The notes beneath the pieces are model-generated. The model did not search any database, was not told where the DNA came from, and worked only from the letters and a program-made list of their open reading frames with translations. A stretch of DNA of 64,000 nucleotides from Adiantum capillus-veneris (lineage: Eukaryota; Streptophyta; Polypodiopsida; Polypodiales; Pteridaceae). The DNA lies in assembly GCA_014529385.2 (NCBI GenBank), contig CM043942.1, forward strand, positions 23,740,491 to 23,804,490. The letters are read 5' to 3'. Made by a program: the position numbers and the translations under genes. This document shows, piece by piece, positions 33,855 through 44,652 of the stretch. How positions within the stretch are numbered: the first letter of the stretch is position 1; every line of letters starts with the position of its first letter.

Positions 33855-35244
33855 ACATAGAGTCTATGTCTATAGTAAAGACATCCTCCATAAGAGAGTA
33901 ATCTTTAGCTTCACGCATCTTATTCTGCTGAACTAATGATACTATACGTTGGTACTCTGGATCTACCAAGGATGCTTCTTTGATTCTGTCCCATATAGGG
34001 TTATTTGGAATAGAGATAGCTCCAAGAAAGGATTTTCAGCTAAGACCATCTGCAATTGTATTTTCCTTCCCTGGTCTATACTTTATGTCAAGGTCATATT
34101 CCTGTAATAGCTCTATCCATCGCCGTTGTCGCATATTGAGAATAGGTTGAGTAAAAATCCATTTTAAGCTCTTGTGGTCTGTCACTAGCTGAAACTTGCG
34201 TCCAAGAAGATAATGTCTCCATAACTTCAGCGCATGTATAACCACAAAAAGTTCCAGATCATGAGTAGGATAATTCTTCTCATGATCCCTCAACTTTCGC
34301 GAAGTATACGCCACCGGTCTCTGTCTTGAGTAAGAACTCCGCCTAAAGCAAATTTGCTAGCATCGGTCGCTACTTCAAATTCTTTACTGAAGTCCGGAAG
34401 CTTTAAAATAGGAGCTGAGACAAAAAATTCTTTTAGCATAAAGTTGGTTTTTCCGAAGAAGATCAAGTACTTCGCGAATATGATCTTTGTGATCTGCCTC
34501 GTTCTTAGAATAGATCAGAATGTCATCAAAGAAAACCAAGACAAAATCATCCAGATAAGGTCTGAAAATATCCTGCATAAGTCGATTGAATCTTGCAGGA
34601 GCATTTGTTAGACCAAAAGACATTACTGTGAATTCGTAGTGTCCATACCTAGTGTTGAAAGCCGTCTTTGGAATATCTGATTCCTTGATCCTGATTTGGT
34701 AATATCCTGACCTTAGATCAATCTTTGTAAAAAAATTGGCGTCATGGAGGCTGTCCAAGAGTTCGTCAATCCTTGGAATTGGATACTTGTTCTTGACAGT
34801 TACCTGGTTCAGTCCACGGTAATCTATGCATAACCTTAAGGTTCCATCCTTCTTCTTCTGAAAAAGAATTAGAGCACCCCAAGGAGAAGTACTGGGTCGA
34901 ATGAATCCTTGCTCAATGAGTTTCCTAAGTTGTTCCTTGAGTTCGATGGCCTCTGGAAGTGACATTTTATAAGGTCTTTTTGAGATGGGTTCACATCCAG
35001 GAATAGTCTTAATCTCATGATCTACCTCCCTATGTGGCGGAAGATTCGTAAGGTGTTCGGGAAATACATCATCATACTCCCTCAACCAGCTTGGTCGGAG
35101 TGAGGTATCTGATTGGTCCACCTTGTTGAGATTTACCGCATAAATTTGTTGTCCCTTTCTTAGTCCCTTCAAAAGTCTACTGGCCTTAAGTAGAGTAGCC
35201 CGAAGTCTCCCATTTTCCCCTTGGATTAAGGCTTCATTACCCAA
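33855..35244 (-). pseudogene. Z: first reverse transcriptase-RNase H block
   Basis: It follows the protease. The linker begins [20 protein letters not shown], then the same RT motifs as the second block, including FDDILIYS, and the same loss of the connection between NQLYAK and the [10 protein letters not shown] region. RNase H ends at a TAA after NTIADGLS. Past that the post-RNase H linker continues to MEDVFTIDIDSMY and changes into the foreign segment. The protease-RT junction contains a stop (TAA after MDWLK). Confidence 0.9.
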
Positions 35245-35292
35245 GTTATCTGTAAAGGTAAAGTTCCCTTGTCCACAATAGATATGGGCCCT

Positions 35293-35535
35293 ATTTTACT
35301 TTAGCCAGTCCATCCCTAGTATCCCATCAAAGAATCCTAAGGGTAGGGTTCGAAATTGGACAGAAGTTGGGTGTCCCCCTAAATCAAAGTCGATTTTTCC
35401 TGTAGAATGTTGAGATACTACTTCCTTGCCGTTTGCTAACTCTACAACTAGCTTGCTTGTTGGATACTTATCTAGCTTTAGCTTCCTCATGCATCTGGGT
35501 GAAAGAAATGAAAGAGTACTACCTCAATCTATAAG
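35293..35535 (-). pseudogene. Z: retroviral-type aspartic protease
   Basis: The reading QVNFLID-stop-GSTLSF marks the active site: the Asp is present, but the usual Ser of D-S-G is TGA, one base from TCA. The open part continues VVELANGKEV, GKIDFDLGG and FFDGILGMDWL, the flap and C-terminal motifs of gypsy proteases. It would cut the polyprotein into mature parts. Confidence 0.8.
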
Positions 35536-35586
35536 GAAGTTAACTTGCTCACCTCTGAGAGATCCTGGTGTATGAATGACTGCATA

Positions 35587-36511
35587 TTACTCGCAACCAT
35601 TGGGGTTTTCAATTGCAGCATGCAAGGTTGCTCTCTCCACTGCTTCATCACCCACAGTTGGTTGTACCACTGCGGCATTCACTCTGGCGGTGGCTCCACG
35701 CCCTCGCCCTATGTTCATCCTTCCTCGTCCTCCTCTTCCATTAGCTTGGCCACACCCATGGGTATTCAAGGGTATGGCATTGGCATTGGTTGCCTGAGTG
35801 TTCCTGTGGCACTTGGATCTGTAATGTCCAGATTCGCCGCAACCATAGCATCGAACATCTGGGAACTCCATGGTTGTGGTGGTAGCCACAATAGGACACT
35901 GGTTATATGCCTGATTGGCTGGTTTGTTATTCCAAGCAGTCGTCCTTGCCCTTTTTGCCCAATGATTCCTCTTGTTTTGATTAACCTTTTGTACTTCAAG
36001 AGCTAGAGGTTTGGCCCTCAACAAGGCATCCTGTAGTGTTGTCGGCCTGAGAGCTTCCAACCGAGTATTCAAAGGGCCGATTAGCCCTTGGCAAAACCTC
36101 GCCACCTGTTGTTCCAAGGTCCTTCGGAGCATATCTCCAAAGAGTGACAAACTTTGCATAATACTCTTTGACAGATGAAGTCAACTGCCGAAGCGAAAAG
36201 AATTCATTCATCCTCAAGGTTTTATAGGCAGGTGGTAAATAACGTCCCATTATTGCAGCTTTGATGTCTTCCCAGGATTGGGAAGATCCCTTAATATACA
36301 AGTCCTTGCAATGTTTCTTCCACCATATCTTGGCATCGCCAGACAAGCGGAACATCGCAAGCATGGTCTGATTCACGGGTTGGGTTCCCGCAGCTTCAAA
36401 GTAATCGTCCACTGCTTCCATCCACACTTCTGTATCTCTCTCCACATTTGCCCCCTCGCCCTTAAAGAGTGGAGGATAGGCTTGCTTAAGGAGGAGCTTC
36501 TTCTCTTGCAT
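35587..36511 (-). pseudogene. Z: gag with one frameshift
   Basis: The ATG at 36511 opens a capsid domain (VWMEAVDDYFEAAGTQ, MLAMFRLSGDAKIWWKKHC, SWEDIKAAIMGRYLP, LTSSVKEYYAKFVTLWRYAP). At about 36130 the frame shifts into a second open stretch containing EQQVARFCQGLIGPLNTRLE, a basic region and a perfect CCHC knuckle CYGCGESGHYRSKC, ending in a Gly/Arg-rich tail and a stop. Without the shift it would be about 300 residues, normal for gypsy gag. Confidence 0.9.
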
Positions 36512-36757
36512 TGCCGAGTATAAAGCAACAGGCGGTGCCTACATGGGTTATACGAGATTCTTGATACCATTACTTGGATTCCAAAATAGACACAAGAATT
36601 TAAATAAAATTCAAGATCCCACTTTATCAAGAGACAAAGATTCAGAGACAAAAATCACTTTATTAATGAAAATTTATTACAATCGAAACCCCTCAAGGTT
36701 TAGGATAACTGATGATCAAGTTCTTACATGGCTTTTTGGATTGCGTATAAGATACGC

Positions 36758-38595
36758 CTAGGAGATTGTGTTCACATGATGTACTACTTTGTTCATGAAG
36801 TAGTTCCTGTACTCATCCTTGAGGGCATAATAAACTAAGATATCAAGCCGGGACTCTTCTTTTGGTACTCCAAAAGTTCTGACTCTATTTGCTGGGATCA
36901 CATCGGTGACCTTTTCCAAGAGCCAGTCGTTGAGGGTTTGATTGGTGTGGCTTGAGACAGTCAGGTCCAATCGTGTAGGCACCAAGTAGAATATCTCCAC
37001 CACCCTCAACTCTTCTCCCCAACGTATCTTCTTCAAATCGGTAGCGAGGCATCCTAGCTTCCGAGCGTTGATGTAGTAAATCCCTCCTGCAACTTTCTAA
37101 TCAAGTCCCCATCCTCTATCGATGCGAGTGGAGTGTGGCGTATGAGCCTTCATCAGTATCTCCATGACATCTCGCCTGAATTGGTAAAGTGGGGATCGTC
37201 GAGCTTGCTCGTAAATAAGCTCAAACACTTGGAACTTTTGATATTCTAGCACGGGATCTTCCGCAACACCAATGCAAGGAATTCGGATCAGCTACCTATA
37301 TACTTTTAGTTCCTTTTTAAATGTTCAAACAATACGACTTTACTTTTCAGTCTAAGCTAGGCTCTGATAGCAGGTGTGAGGTCCCCACCCCACCGTATCA
37401 AACGGCGGATCTGATGGTGAACCTGGTGGCCACTAGATCTATAACGGAAGCAAACAAAGTGGTTCAGGGTTCAACTAGTGGATGATCTCTTATCACAAAG
37501 TGAGTCGAGTTCGAGCCTACTAGCAAAGAGATCTATCTCCACCTCATAGGGGAAGCGTACTGAAACTATCTAGCGATCGTAAGACCCACCTTCGAAGAGG
37601 AGAGAAACCTCGAGTGCCTTTTCCCCCATGTTTCAGAGGCACGTACACTTGAGACTTCGCCGCTCTCGGGGCAATGAGGATTACTAGTATCGATTTAACA
37701 CTATGGGGACAGAGAGTTCTCGACCAATCGGAACCACCCTTCTCATAGGCATTGGCAACCTGAGCCAAGCCCCCACTTTCCACCCCCACACTCACAGTTC
37801 CTTGTGTTTCCTAATTACTACCACAATGATTGTTCAGCATACACAGTCCTTGATTAAATTCCGAATCACAGTGTTCATTAAGACATCCCTTCAATCAGTA
37901 TTGCAAAGCGGCACCAAGACAGTATTCTAGTAAAAATTCTACTCAAACTTATTCATTAAAATTCCAATGTTCTGCAGATACAACATCCCCTCCAACGAGA
38001 GTTTACTCCTCCCGTTGTCGCCTAGCTGCCCATACAACTAGGTATGTCCACCGCATAGAAAGCACGACATGGGCATTCCCACCGCATAGAAAGCAAGATG
38101 TGGGTTCACACCGCATACAGAGCAAGTCGTGGGTATCCACCGCACAGAAAGCAAGTCGTGGATTCAAGAGCCCTTAACCAGGAACTCTGCCCCCTGTGAT
38201 CAGTAGGGGGATCAGGATTAATTCAACATTGGAAATAGAATGAACATGTCGAGCTAAATTTTCCCTAGCAAACATTCTTTCCTATTGTAAACAGTATATC
38301 CATCAATCATTTCTTTCCTACTTTAGACTTAAATGTACAATGAATTCAAATGCCGAGATTTCCGTCGGATTTCTCCAACATGTTTGGGGATATGTTCTTT
38401 CCTAGCTAAACATGTGCAATGTTAATTAAACAATTGAATAAAATTGTGACCTACCTCTTCCAATTCTTCGTCAATGGCTCGTGAGATGGCCGGTGCTTGT
38501 TCGTCCATGGGAGCTTTTCCCTTTCCATTCACATTGCTCGTTCCCGCCTCGCGGTCGTGGGCACCACCGAAGCGAGTTCTCTGAACTGGAGCCAT
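36758..38595 (-). pseudogene. Z: putative spliced extra ORF (exon in 5' LTR plus leader ORF)
   Basis: Exon 1 (38595-38455) starts at ATG in the 5' LTR and is open for exactly 47 codons up to GAG|GTAGGT. Exon 2 (37291-36758) starts after ...TATAGGTAG|CTG and is open for 177 codons apart from one TAG at 37099-37097. The two are in phase, giving ...EELEE|LIRIPCIGVAEDPVLEYQ. The 1163-base intron would span the LTR end and PBS. The product has a short charged N-terminus and a longer region with ELIYEQARRSPLYQFRRDV. I recognise no domain. Extra ORFs upstream of gag are known in Ogre/Tat gypsy elements, but Z has a chromodomain. Splicing is inferred from signals only. Confidence 0.5.
37361..37372 (-). 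other. Primer-binding site of Z
   Basis: The minus-strand sequence TGCTATCAGAGC is one mismatch from the Met tRNA PBS and lies two bases from the LTR edge. Confidence 0.8.
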
Positions 38596-39436
38596 TTTAT
38601 ACTCACTACTTTAAATGATAAACTTGAAGAAAAGAGCTAAAGTCCGAGAGCATCATAACAATCCAAATGGCAGATTAGAATCATTGAACAGTCCTCCTTA
38701 TGCAAGAGGGTTAGATTTCTTCTTCGAGACCTAGTAATTTTTATGAGTAATACTTTACTTGTCCTATGGGAACCGGCTCCAAAGTTAATCATTTAGCTTA
38801 GATGATTAAGAAATTCATAATTTTAGTAATTAATTTACAAGAGAGATGAAGTAAGCAAGCTCAAAACACTTTCCTAGTGCAATTAGAAAGATGCAGAGTC
38901 ACCACATGCATAGGTGAGAGAAAATTCTCTTCTTAGTGGCCTAATGATGGATTAATTTTTGCCTTAATCACATCTTAATGTGTGAGAAAAAATTGAATCT
39001 AACTTAACTACATTACTATTGAATGGTAAAAGGGTGAATTTCATCAACTCTACATTATTATCGGCTGACAATTTATTAACTATGCTGCCTAGAGAGAATC
39101 TCTCCTAATCATGTATTAATCATTGATTAAGAGTGATGAATGGCTGCATAAATTAGCTAATTAGATGATGATTATGTAATGGAGTATAGCTATGTAAACT
39201 TAGAGAGCAGCTATTGGGAATTATGGCTAGGATTAAGCATAGTAAACGAGGAATTTGGAGAATAATGAAGAGAATTAAGAAAAGCAGGAATTAAACCATG
39301 ATTACCATGATTAGGGGCTGAGAATCCTCTTGATTTTCTGATGCAAATGAATCCTCAAGATGAGAATTTCGGCAGCACCTCCCTCCTTGCTTCTCCTTCA
39401 AAAATTGTGCGTGTGCCGGCAGCACCTCCCCGAGGG

Positions 39437-39525
<89 letters not shown>

Positions 39526-40228
39526 CTGGGTGTGTGTGTGAGCATGTGTGTGTGTGTGTGAGCACACCTTTAAATAGGCTCCTCAAGGCTGAAAATCGAT
39601 CTGGGTTGCTATAAGGATCTGAGTGAGCACTCAGCTAATGCATTGGCAAGTCTAGTTGCCTACCCACCAAGTGTCCAGTTGGTCAGTCTAGCTGGCTCTC
39701 ACACCCACTCTCTAGCATGGAAACTTTCCTACAACTCCCACAAGGCAAGAGGGCGCCCCCTAGCTGCTACAGCTGGCTCAGAGTGGCCTGGAACCTGCTC
39801 CCACACAGCCTCGAGCTCCGGTGCCTCCCCGGACAATTTTTGGAAAATTTGGTTTAGAGCTAAAACAGGTCAGACGAGTCGGAATTTGATGCCGAAAATT
39901 GCTATACTAAGCTCTAACTAAGGCGTACTGATCCGAGTACCTGCCATATTTAGCAGCCCCCGGGGTCCGAAAATGCATTTTTTCAAATTTGGGGTACGGG
40001 TGCAGTTTTTCGAGACGGTCAAAACTGGACGGGTCGGGTGACCAAAAACTTTCTATTTTTGGAAATTTTTTACAAAAATTATTTTAATTCACATTTTGAA
40101 GCTTCAAAACATTCTAAACATCATGGCACTGACAGAATTCGGAAAACTACTAAAAATAGTAACTTGTTCCGTTATGTTTATTTCATGGTACAATGGTGCT
40201 CTTTTTGGGTTGGGTTAGAGACCTTACA
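37375..40228 (-). repeat. 5' LTR of Z
   Basis: 2854 bp, TGTAAGGT...CCTCACA on the minus strand. Contains four units of a 30-bp minisatellite built on CCACCGCATAGAAAGCA (38048-38160), about 366 bp (38891-39257) missing from the other LTR, and a long (GT)41 tract (39440-39522). Confidence 0.9.
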
Positions 40229-43200
40229 TTATATTAGAATGTCAAATAGCCTTGAGGTGCTGAAATTGCATAAGATTCAAACTATTAACAAGAACGTTGT
40301 AAGGGGTTCGTTTGAATGGCACAAGTCGCCCTGAGCTAATCATCCGAGTTGAGACTTTTACCTCTCACATATATAAGCTGCTCACTTTCTGTACAATCAC
40401 TAAGAAACTAGCCACAGAGAGGTCGTTATCAAAGATGCAACAGTTCTTGACCTTCTAGATATTAAAAAAAAACAAAAATCTAACAATTTGCGGACAAAGA
40501 GGATGGGCAGGACTTTGAAACTGTTTCCCCCCTATACACAGATCCTTCTTGAAGAAACCTATCTTCCATGTTCTTTGTATCCACTTGCATACCTTCCCCG
40601 CCATTCCTCTAATAGTCGGACAGTCCATGAAAAACGGCAGTGGTTGTAACAACCCTGGTGCCTTTTGCCTGTCAAACTTGACCTTTTGGCAAACTATGCA
40701 TGCTTGCACAAGGGCATCCACATCTCTCCTCAAGGTAGGCAAATAGAAGAATGTCTCTACCGCTTTAACTTTTGCATCAATGCCACGATGCCCTGCATAC
40801 GGTGCGACATGACACTCTTCCATGACCTAGTGACACAAAGTCTGCCATGCATCATCATAAAACCATCTCTGAGGAGGTAGTGCTCGTGATGTTGCCCCTC
40901 TTGTAACTGTTCAAAGATCCTTGCAGGCCTTTTTTGTCTGCTTGAGTTATGGATATGGGCTCAAAAGAGAGCATTATTGTTATAGGTGTGTGAGGTCTTT
41001 GCTAGCCCCTCGACACACTGAGCACCTATCGGATTCAATGCCCCATGCCTGAATCTTGACGCCCATAGACTTCATAATAACTTTTAATAGAATTATGAAA
41101 CATGGTGTCCCTTTAATCAAAATTGAGTCTCTTTCATACTTCTAATTTTTTCTTGAGTCAATAGAACAAACATCAAACCACACTCTTAGAGTACGCCCAA
41201 GAAAATCATCAAAGTCTTTACTAACTCTTTCAAACAACATAGAGCCCAATTTGTCCAAATTTCCAATCTGTCCAGCTTTCCAATCTATGGAGGTCCTTAT
41301 AGGTTTTAATTCAGGTTAAGCCAAAAATGTATTTGGAAAAAAGATCAAATGTGTGAGCCATACTACCATGGTTAGGTCGAATAAGACAACATGGTAAGTG
41401 TTTTGACTAAATATTCAAGCCAAAATATATTTTTGCCGATGAATACCAAAAGCAAAATGTTAAAGAATCAGTTGATAAGACCTCAATGAGTATATTTTAT
41501 CAAGATATACACTCTTATTTAGTATTATAGGAGAAGATATATCCAACACAGAGGTGTGCATAAGAGAAGTCATAAGGTATGCTCAGAACACAAACTTTAT
41601 GCTTGAGTAAAGCGGACAAGGATAGGAACCAAATAAAATAGCTCAAAGCCATGGGAAGAGGAGGAGAGGAGAAGATAAGCAACAATAATCAAAGTGATGA
41701 ATCAAAATGATCAAGATGCACAATAGTAGGTTATAGTGTAGGCGTAAAAAAAGTCACGCTCATGTTTGAAAGAAAAATGTGTAAAGAGGTTAGAACTTTA
41801 GGGAAAGACTTTATGTATCAAAGAAGGAAACAAGTAATATTTGTCAAATATCATTGAATCAATTCTTGATGCAAGAGTCTTGGAACAAAGTGTGAGCCCA
41901 ACGAGCCCAACTATGAGAGCGTCTTCAGTATAGAAGTCCAAAAACTACCACGTTATCATATGCTAGAGAGAATACAATAGCAATGATAGGGTGAGAATTA
42001 GCATCACCTAATGTAATACTTAAAAGGTTCACTTTTAACATCAGCACTTTAAGTGGAAAGTACACAAAGCACCAAAAAATCTATGCTGTAGATTATTTTA
42101 GTGCTTCATTGCATTGTTTAGCTTTCAATGAAGGAGAAAAGACTAAGATAAGATGATTCAAATAATTTCCTGAAGAAATCTTAGAGGAAGACCATAATTC
42201 TACCTATGAATTAGTTAGTGTGCTATAACAAGAAGTTATTAGTTGCAAAGCTTTTAAGGTATATGAGGGTTTCCCACAATCAAAAGAGCCACCAAATTAT
42301 TATATGGATATAGCAAGAGTGTCAAGGTAGACTGGGGCCAAACAAGCAAGTGCCAATGTAATGCAATCAAAACTAGGTAAATAGACCAAATCAAGTACTA
42401 TCAACCTGGATGCAATCCCTTTAGAGTTTTATACCAGAACCATACATTAAGGCTTCAAACTAAAAAAAATAAGGAAAACCAAAATTCTCAAATTTTCAAT
42501 TATGTCAGGCTACCTTCTTCAAGGTTCAAGCATCAAGCCAAATTTAGGTAAGATTACCAATCTCTTATAAGCCAATTATCCTAGATTTTCCACTTTTTAC
42601 TCAAGAATTATCAGGTGCATTCTCACCACTACTTTCTTTTATCAAAGCCATTCTCAAGAACCTCAGAGACATTACATTAGATTGATCAAATTGGAGTGAA
42701 ATCTTCAACCCATATCATCAAAAGGGTTTAATCGAGTCTCAACAGCTATACAAAATTGTAAATACGGACCCGAAACATTATTGGTTCCAACATCATCGAA
42801 TGAAAAAGGAAGCACATATCAAAATGAGATCAAGTCAGGAATAACAAAATCTGCCAAACAACCCTTTCTTCTCTTCTGTGGGATCACCCAACCAAACAAC
42901 CAAAGATTGCTAAGGTACACTCTTGCATAGACTTTAGAAATTTTAAATCATGGTATCATTTTCAAAAATGAACTTTACAATATCCTCTGCAAATTAAAGT
43001 CATTTAAGGTATCAAAATGTGTTCTTGTTCCTTAAAGTGTCTTTATTAAACCTCAAAGTAAGTGTTCTTTAGCCATCTGAAAAAGGACCAAATGCAACTA
43101 TTCCATGATTGCTAGGAGGGAAATCCAATTGGTCAAAAAATTGTCAAGCAATTCAAATCCAAACTTAGATTACCATAATTAGTTTAGCACACAACATCTA

Positions 43201-44059
43201 GGCCATCTCTTTTATGTACTAGGAGTGGCAAGCAAAACAATGGTGAAAAACCCCATCCCACAGTAATAAGAAACTATTACCAGGTTATGCAAAACTAAGA
43301 AGTCATGGGATCACCCATTCACAAGAATAAAAATATAGTATGCTTCCAAGTCTAACCATATTTCTATCATATCACTCATCCACAACTTCTAGTGTAATTA
43401 ACACATTTATTACCAAAAAGTAAACACCAATAGCAACAAAGGCCAATCAAACCATGAGATTAGTAACATAAAGATTCAATAAGAAAAAATCAAGTCTTAG
43501 AAAAGGACCTATGGAAAGAAGGCTCCATCAACTATTTCCATGAAGCAATGAGAGATGCAAATCACACATGTTCACAAATCAACAAGTCAATCAAAATTTC
43601 ACGCTGCTTTCACTCTCTGTTTCTCACACATTCTTTCAAGTAGAATAAGGAGCCAAAAAGAACCACAAGGCTAAGTGAGGAATTGAAACTAAAATAGATT
43701 TTGGACCTTTGTATTGAGTTGGCAACCACCATCAAAACATGTCCAACCATAGTGCAAGCTAGCAAGCTAGGCCTTGGACAAGGAGAGTGGAGTAGGCTTC
43801 CATCCATTCACAAGTTAGTCAAGAACCTACACATAGTATTTTCAATCGAACAAAGGATTGATTTGGACAACCAAATAAGCAATAGGTTGGACATACCTTC
43901 AAATGTTGAATGAGGGTAAGAGAGATGATACAGAAGGTAACTCCAATACCATTAGAGTTGGGTATCTTACAACAATGAAAATAGACGTTTGATGCTCAAT
44001 TCTTGGCTAGGCTACATCGACATGCAAGTAAAGTCTCGCATATGTATGTAATCAAAAGA
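40229..44059. repeat. Long repeat Y, copy B, segment 2
   Basis: It starts with the right TTATA of Z and matches 11065-14622, ending in AAAGA (44055-44059), the left target-site duplication of W. It includes the zf-RVT scrap on the minus strand (pieces at 40490-40633 and 40985-41250). Otherwise AT-rich and non-coding. Confidence 0.85.
40634..40984 (-). pseudogene. gypsy integrase zinc-binding fragment inserted in the zf-RVT relic
   Basis: Copy A reads straight through CCATGAAAA|GGTGTGTG; copy B has 351 extra bases here. The minus-strand reading is CHVAPYAGHRGIDAKVKAVE and later ACIVCQKVKFDRQKAPGLLQ, the H2C2 module of a gypsy integrase similar to the pol relic at 23160-24678. No element ends or clear target-site duplication are visible. 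Confidence 0.75.
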
Positions 44060-44501
44060 TGCTACAAGTAGCATCCCTGCAAAATACCTCGAATAGCATT
44101 ATAGAAACAACAAAACACCGCAAATATGCATACCTGACGAAGCCTATGAGCATATAATCAAATTGTACATGCGAACAGAGAGGAAAAGAGACCACGTGCA
44201 GGTGCATCTCCTAGAGCGGAGTGCTACGTCATCACGACGAGAGAGAAGAGGGAAGAGGAGAGAAGAACAACGCAAACACTGGGTGCAATCTCCCCCCGTG
44301 CAAGAGTCAACATTTTCCTCTTGCACGTATCTATTTATAGATTAGTGAATGCTCAAATGAATACATATTGACCGGCCGGGAAATAATTGGCCATGGCTCA
44401 TAAAGAGAACTTAAAAGATAAAATATATTATCCTTTTGCATAACCCTTGGCCTTTTCGACCTGTCAGTTGTATAAAATATCAAAATATCAATTCCATTAC
44501 A
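44060..44501 (-). repeat. 3' LTR of W
   Basis: 442 bp, TGTAATG...GTAGCA on the minus strand. A TATAAATA box (44332-44339) precedes a 10-bp perfect inverted repeat (44297-44306 with 44318-44327). A purine stretch (minus-strand ACGGAGAGGTA) just inside the element is the likely PPT. Confidence 0.85.
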
Positions 44502-44592
44502 TACCTCTCCGTTGGAAAGCAACTATCCTCAGTTGCAAAGATAAGAATCTGCATACTTGTCAAAAAGCATGATTAGTATTCTCTCTCAAAAA

Positions 44593-44594
<2 letters not shown>

Positions 44595-44650
<56 letters not shown>
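44595..44650. repeat. (AT)n microsatellite in W
   Basis: About 28 uninterrupted AT repeats. Confidence 0.95.

Positions 44651-44652
<2 letters not shown>

Larger units (their letters stand above)
28050..40228 (-). mobile_element. Ty3/gypsy chromovirus-like element Z, complete ends, rearranged inside
   Basis: A 12,179-bp element with long LTRs, TG...CA ends and a perfect TTATA target-site duplication (28045-28049, 40229-40233). Copy A of Y shows the same site unoccupied at 11065-11069. Minus-strand order: 5' LTR, PBS, extra ORF, gag, protease, RT-RNase H, foreign segment, second RT-RNase H, integrase, chromodomain, PPT, 3' LTR. Gag, protease and integrase each carry a frameshift or stop, so this copy is not autonomous. 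Confidence 0.95.

Noticed and set aside
39291-39614. Several open frames of 60-85 codons through the long GT tract
   Set aside because: They are low-complexity His-Thr or Cys-Val repeats generated by the microsatellite on each strand.
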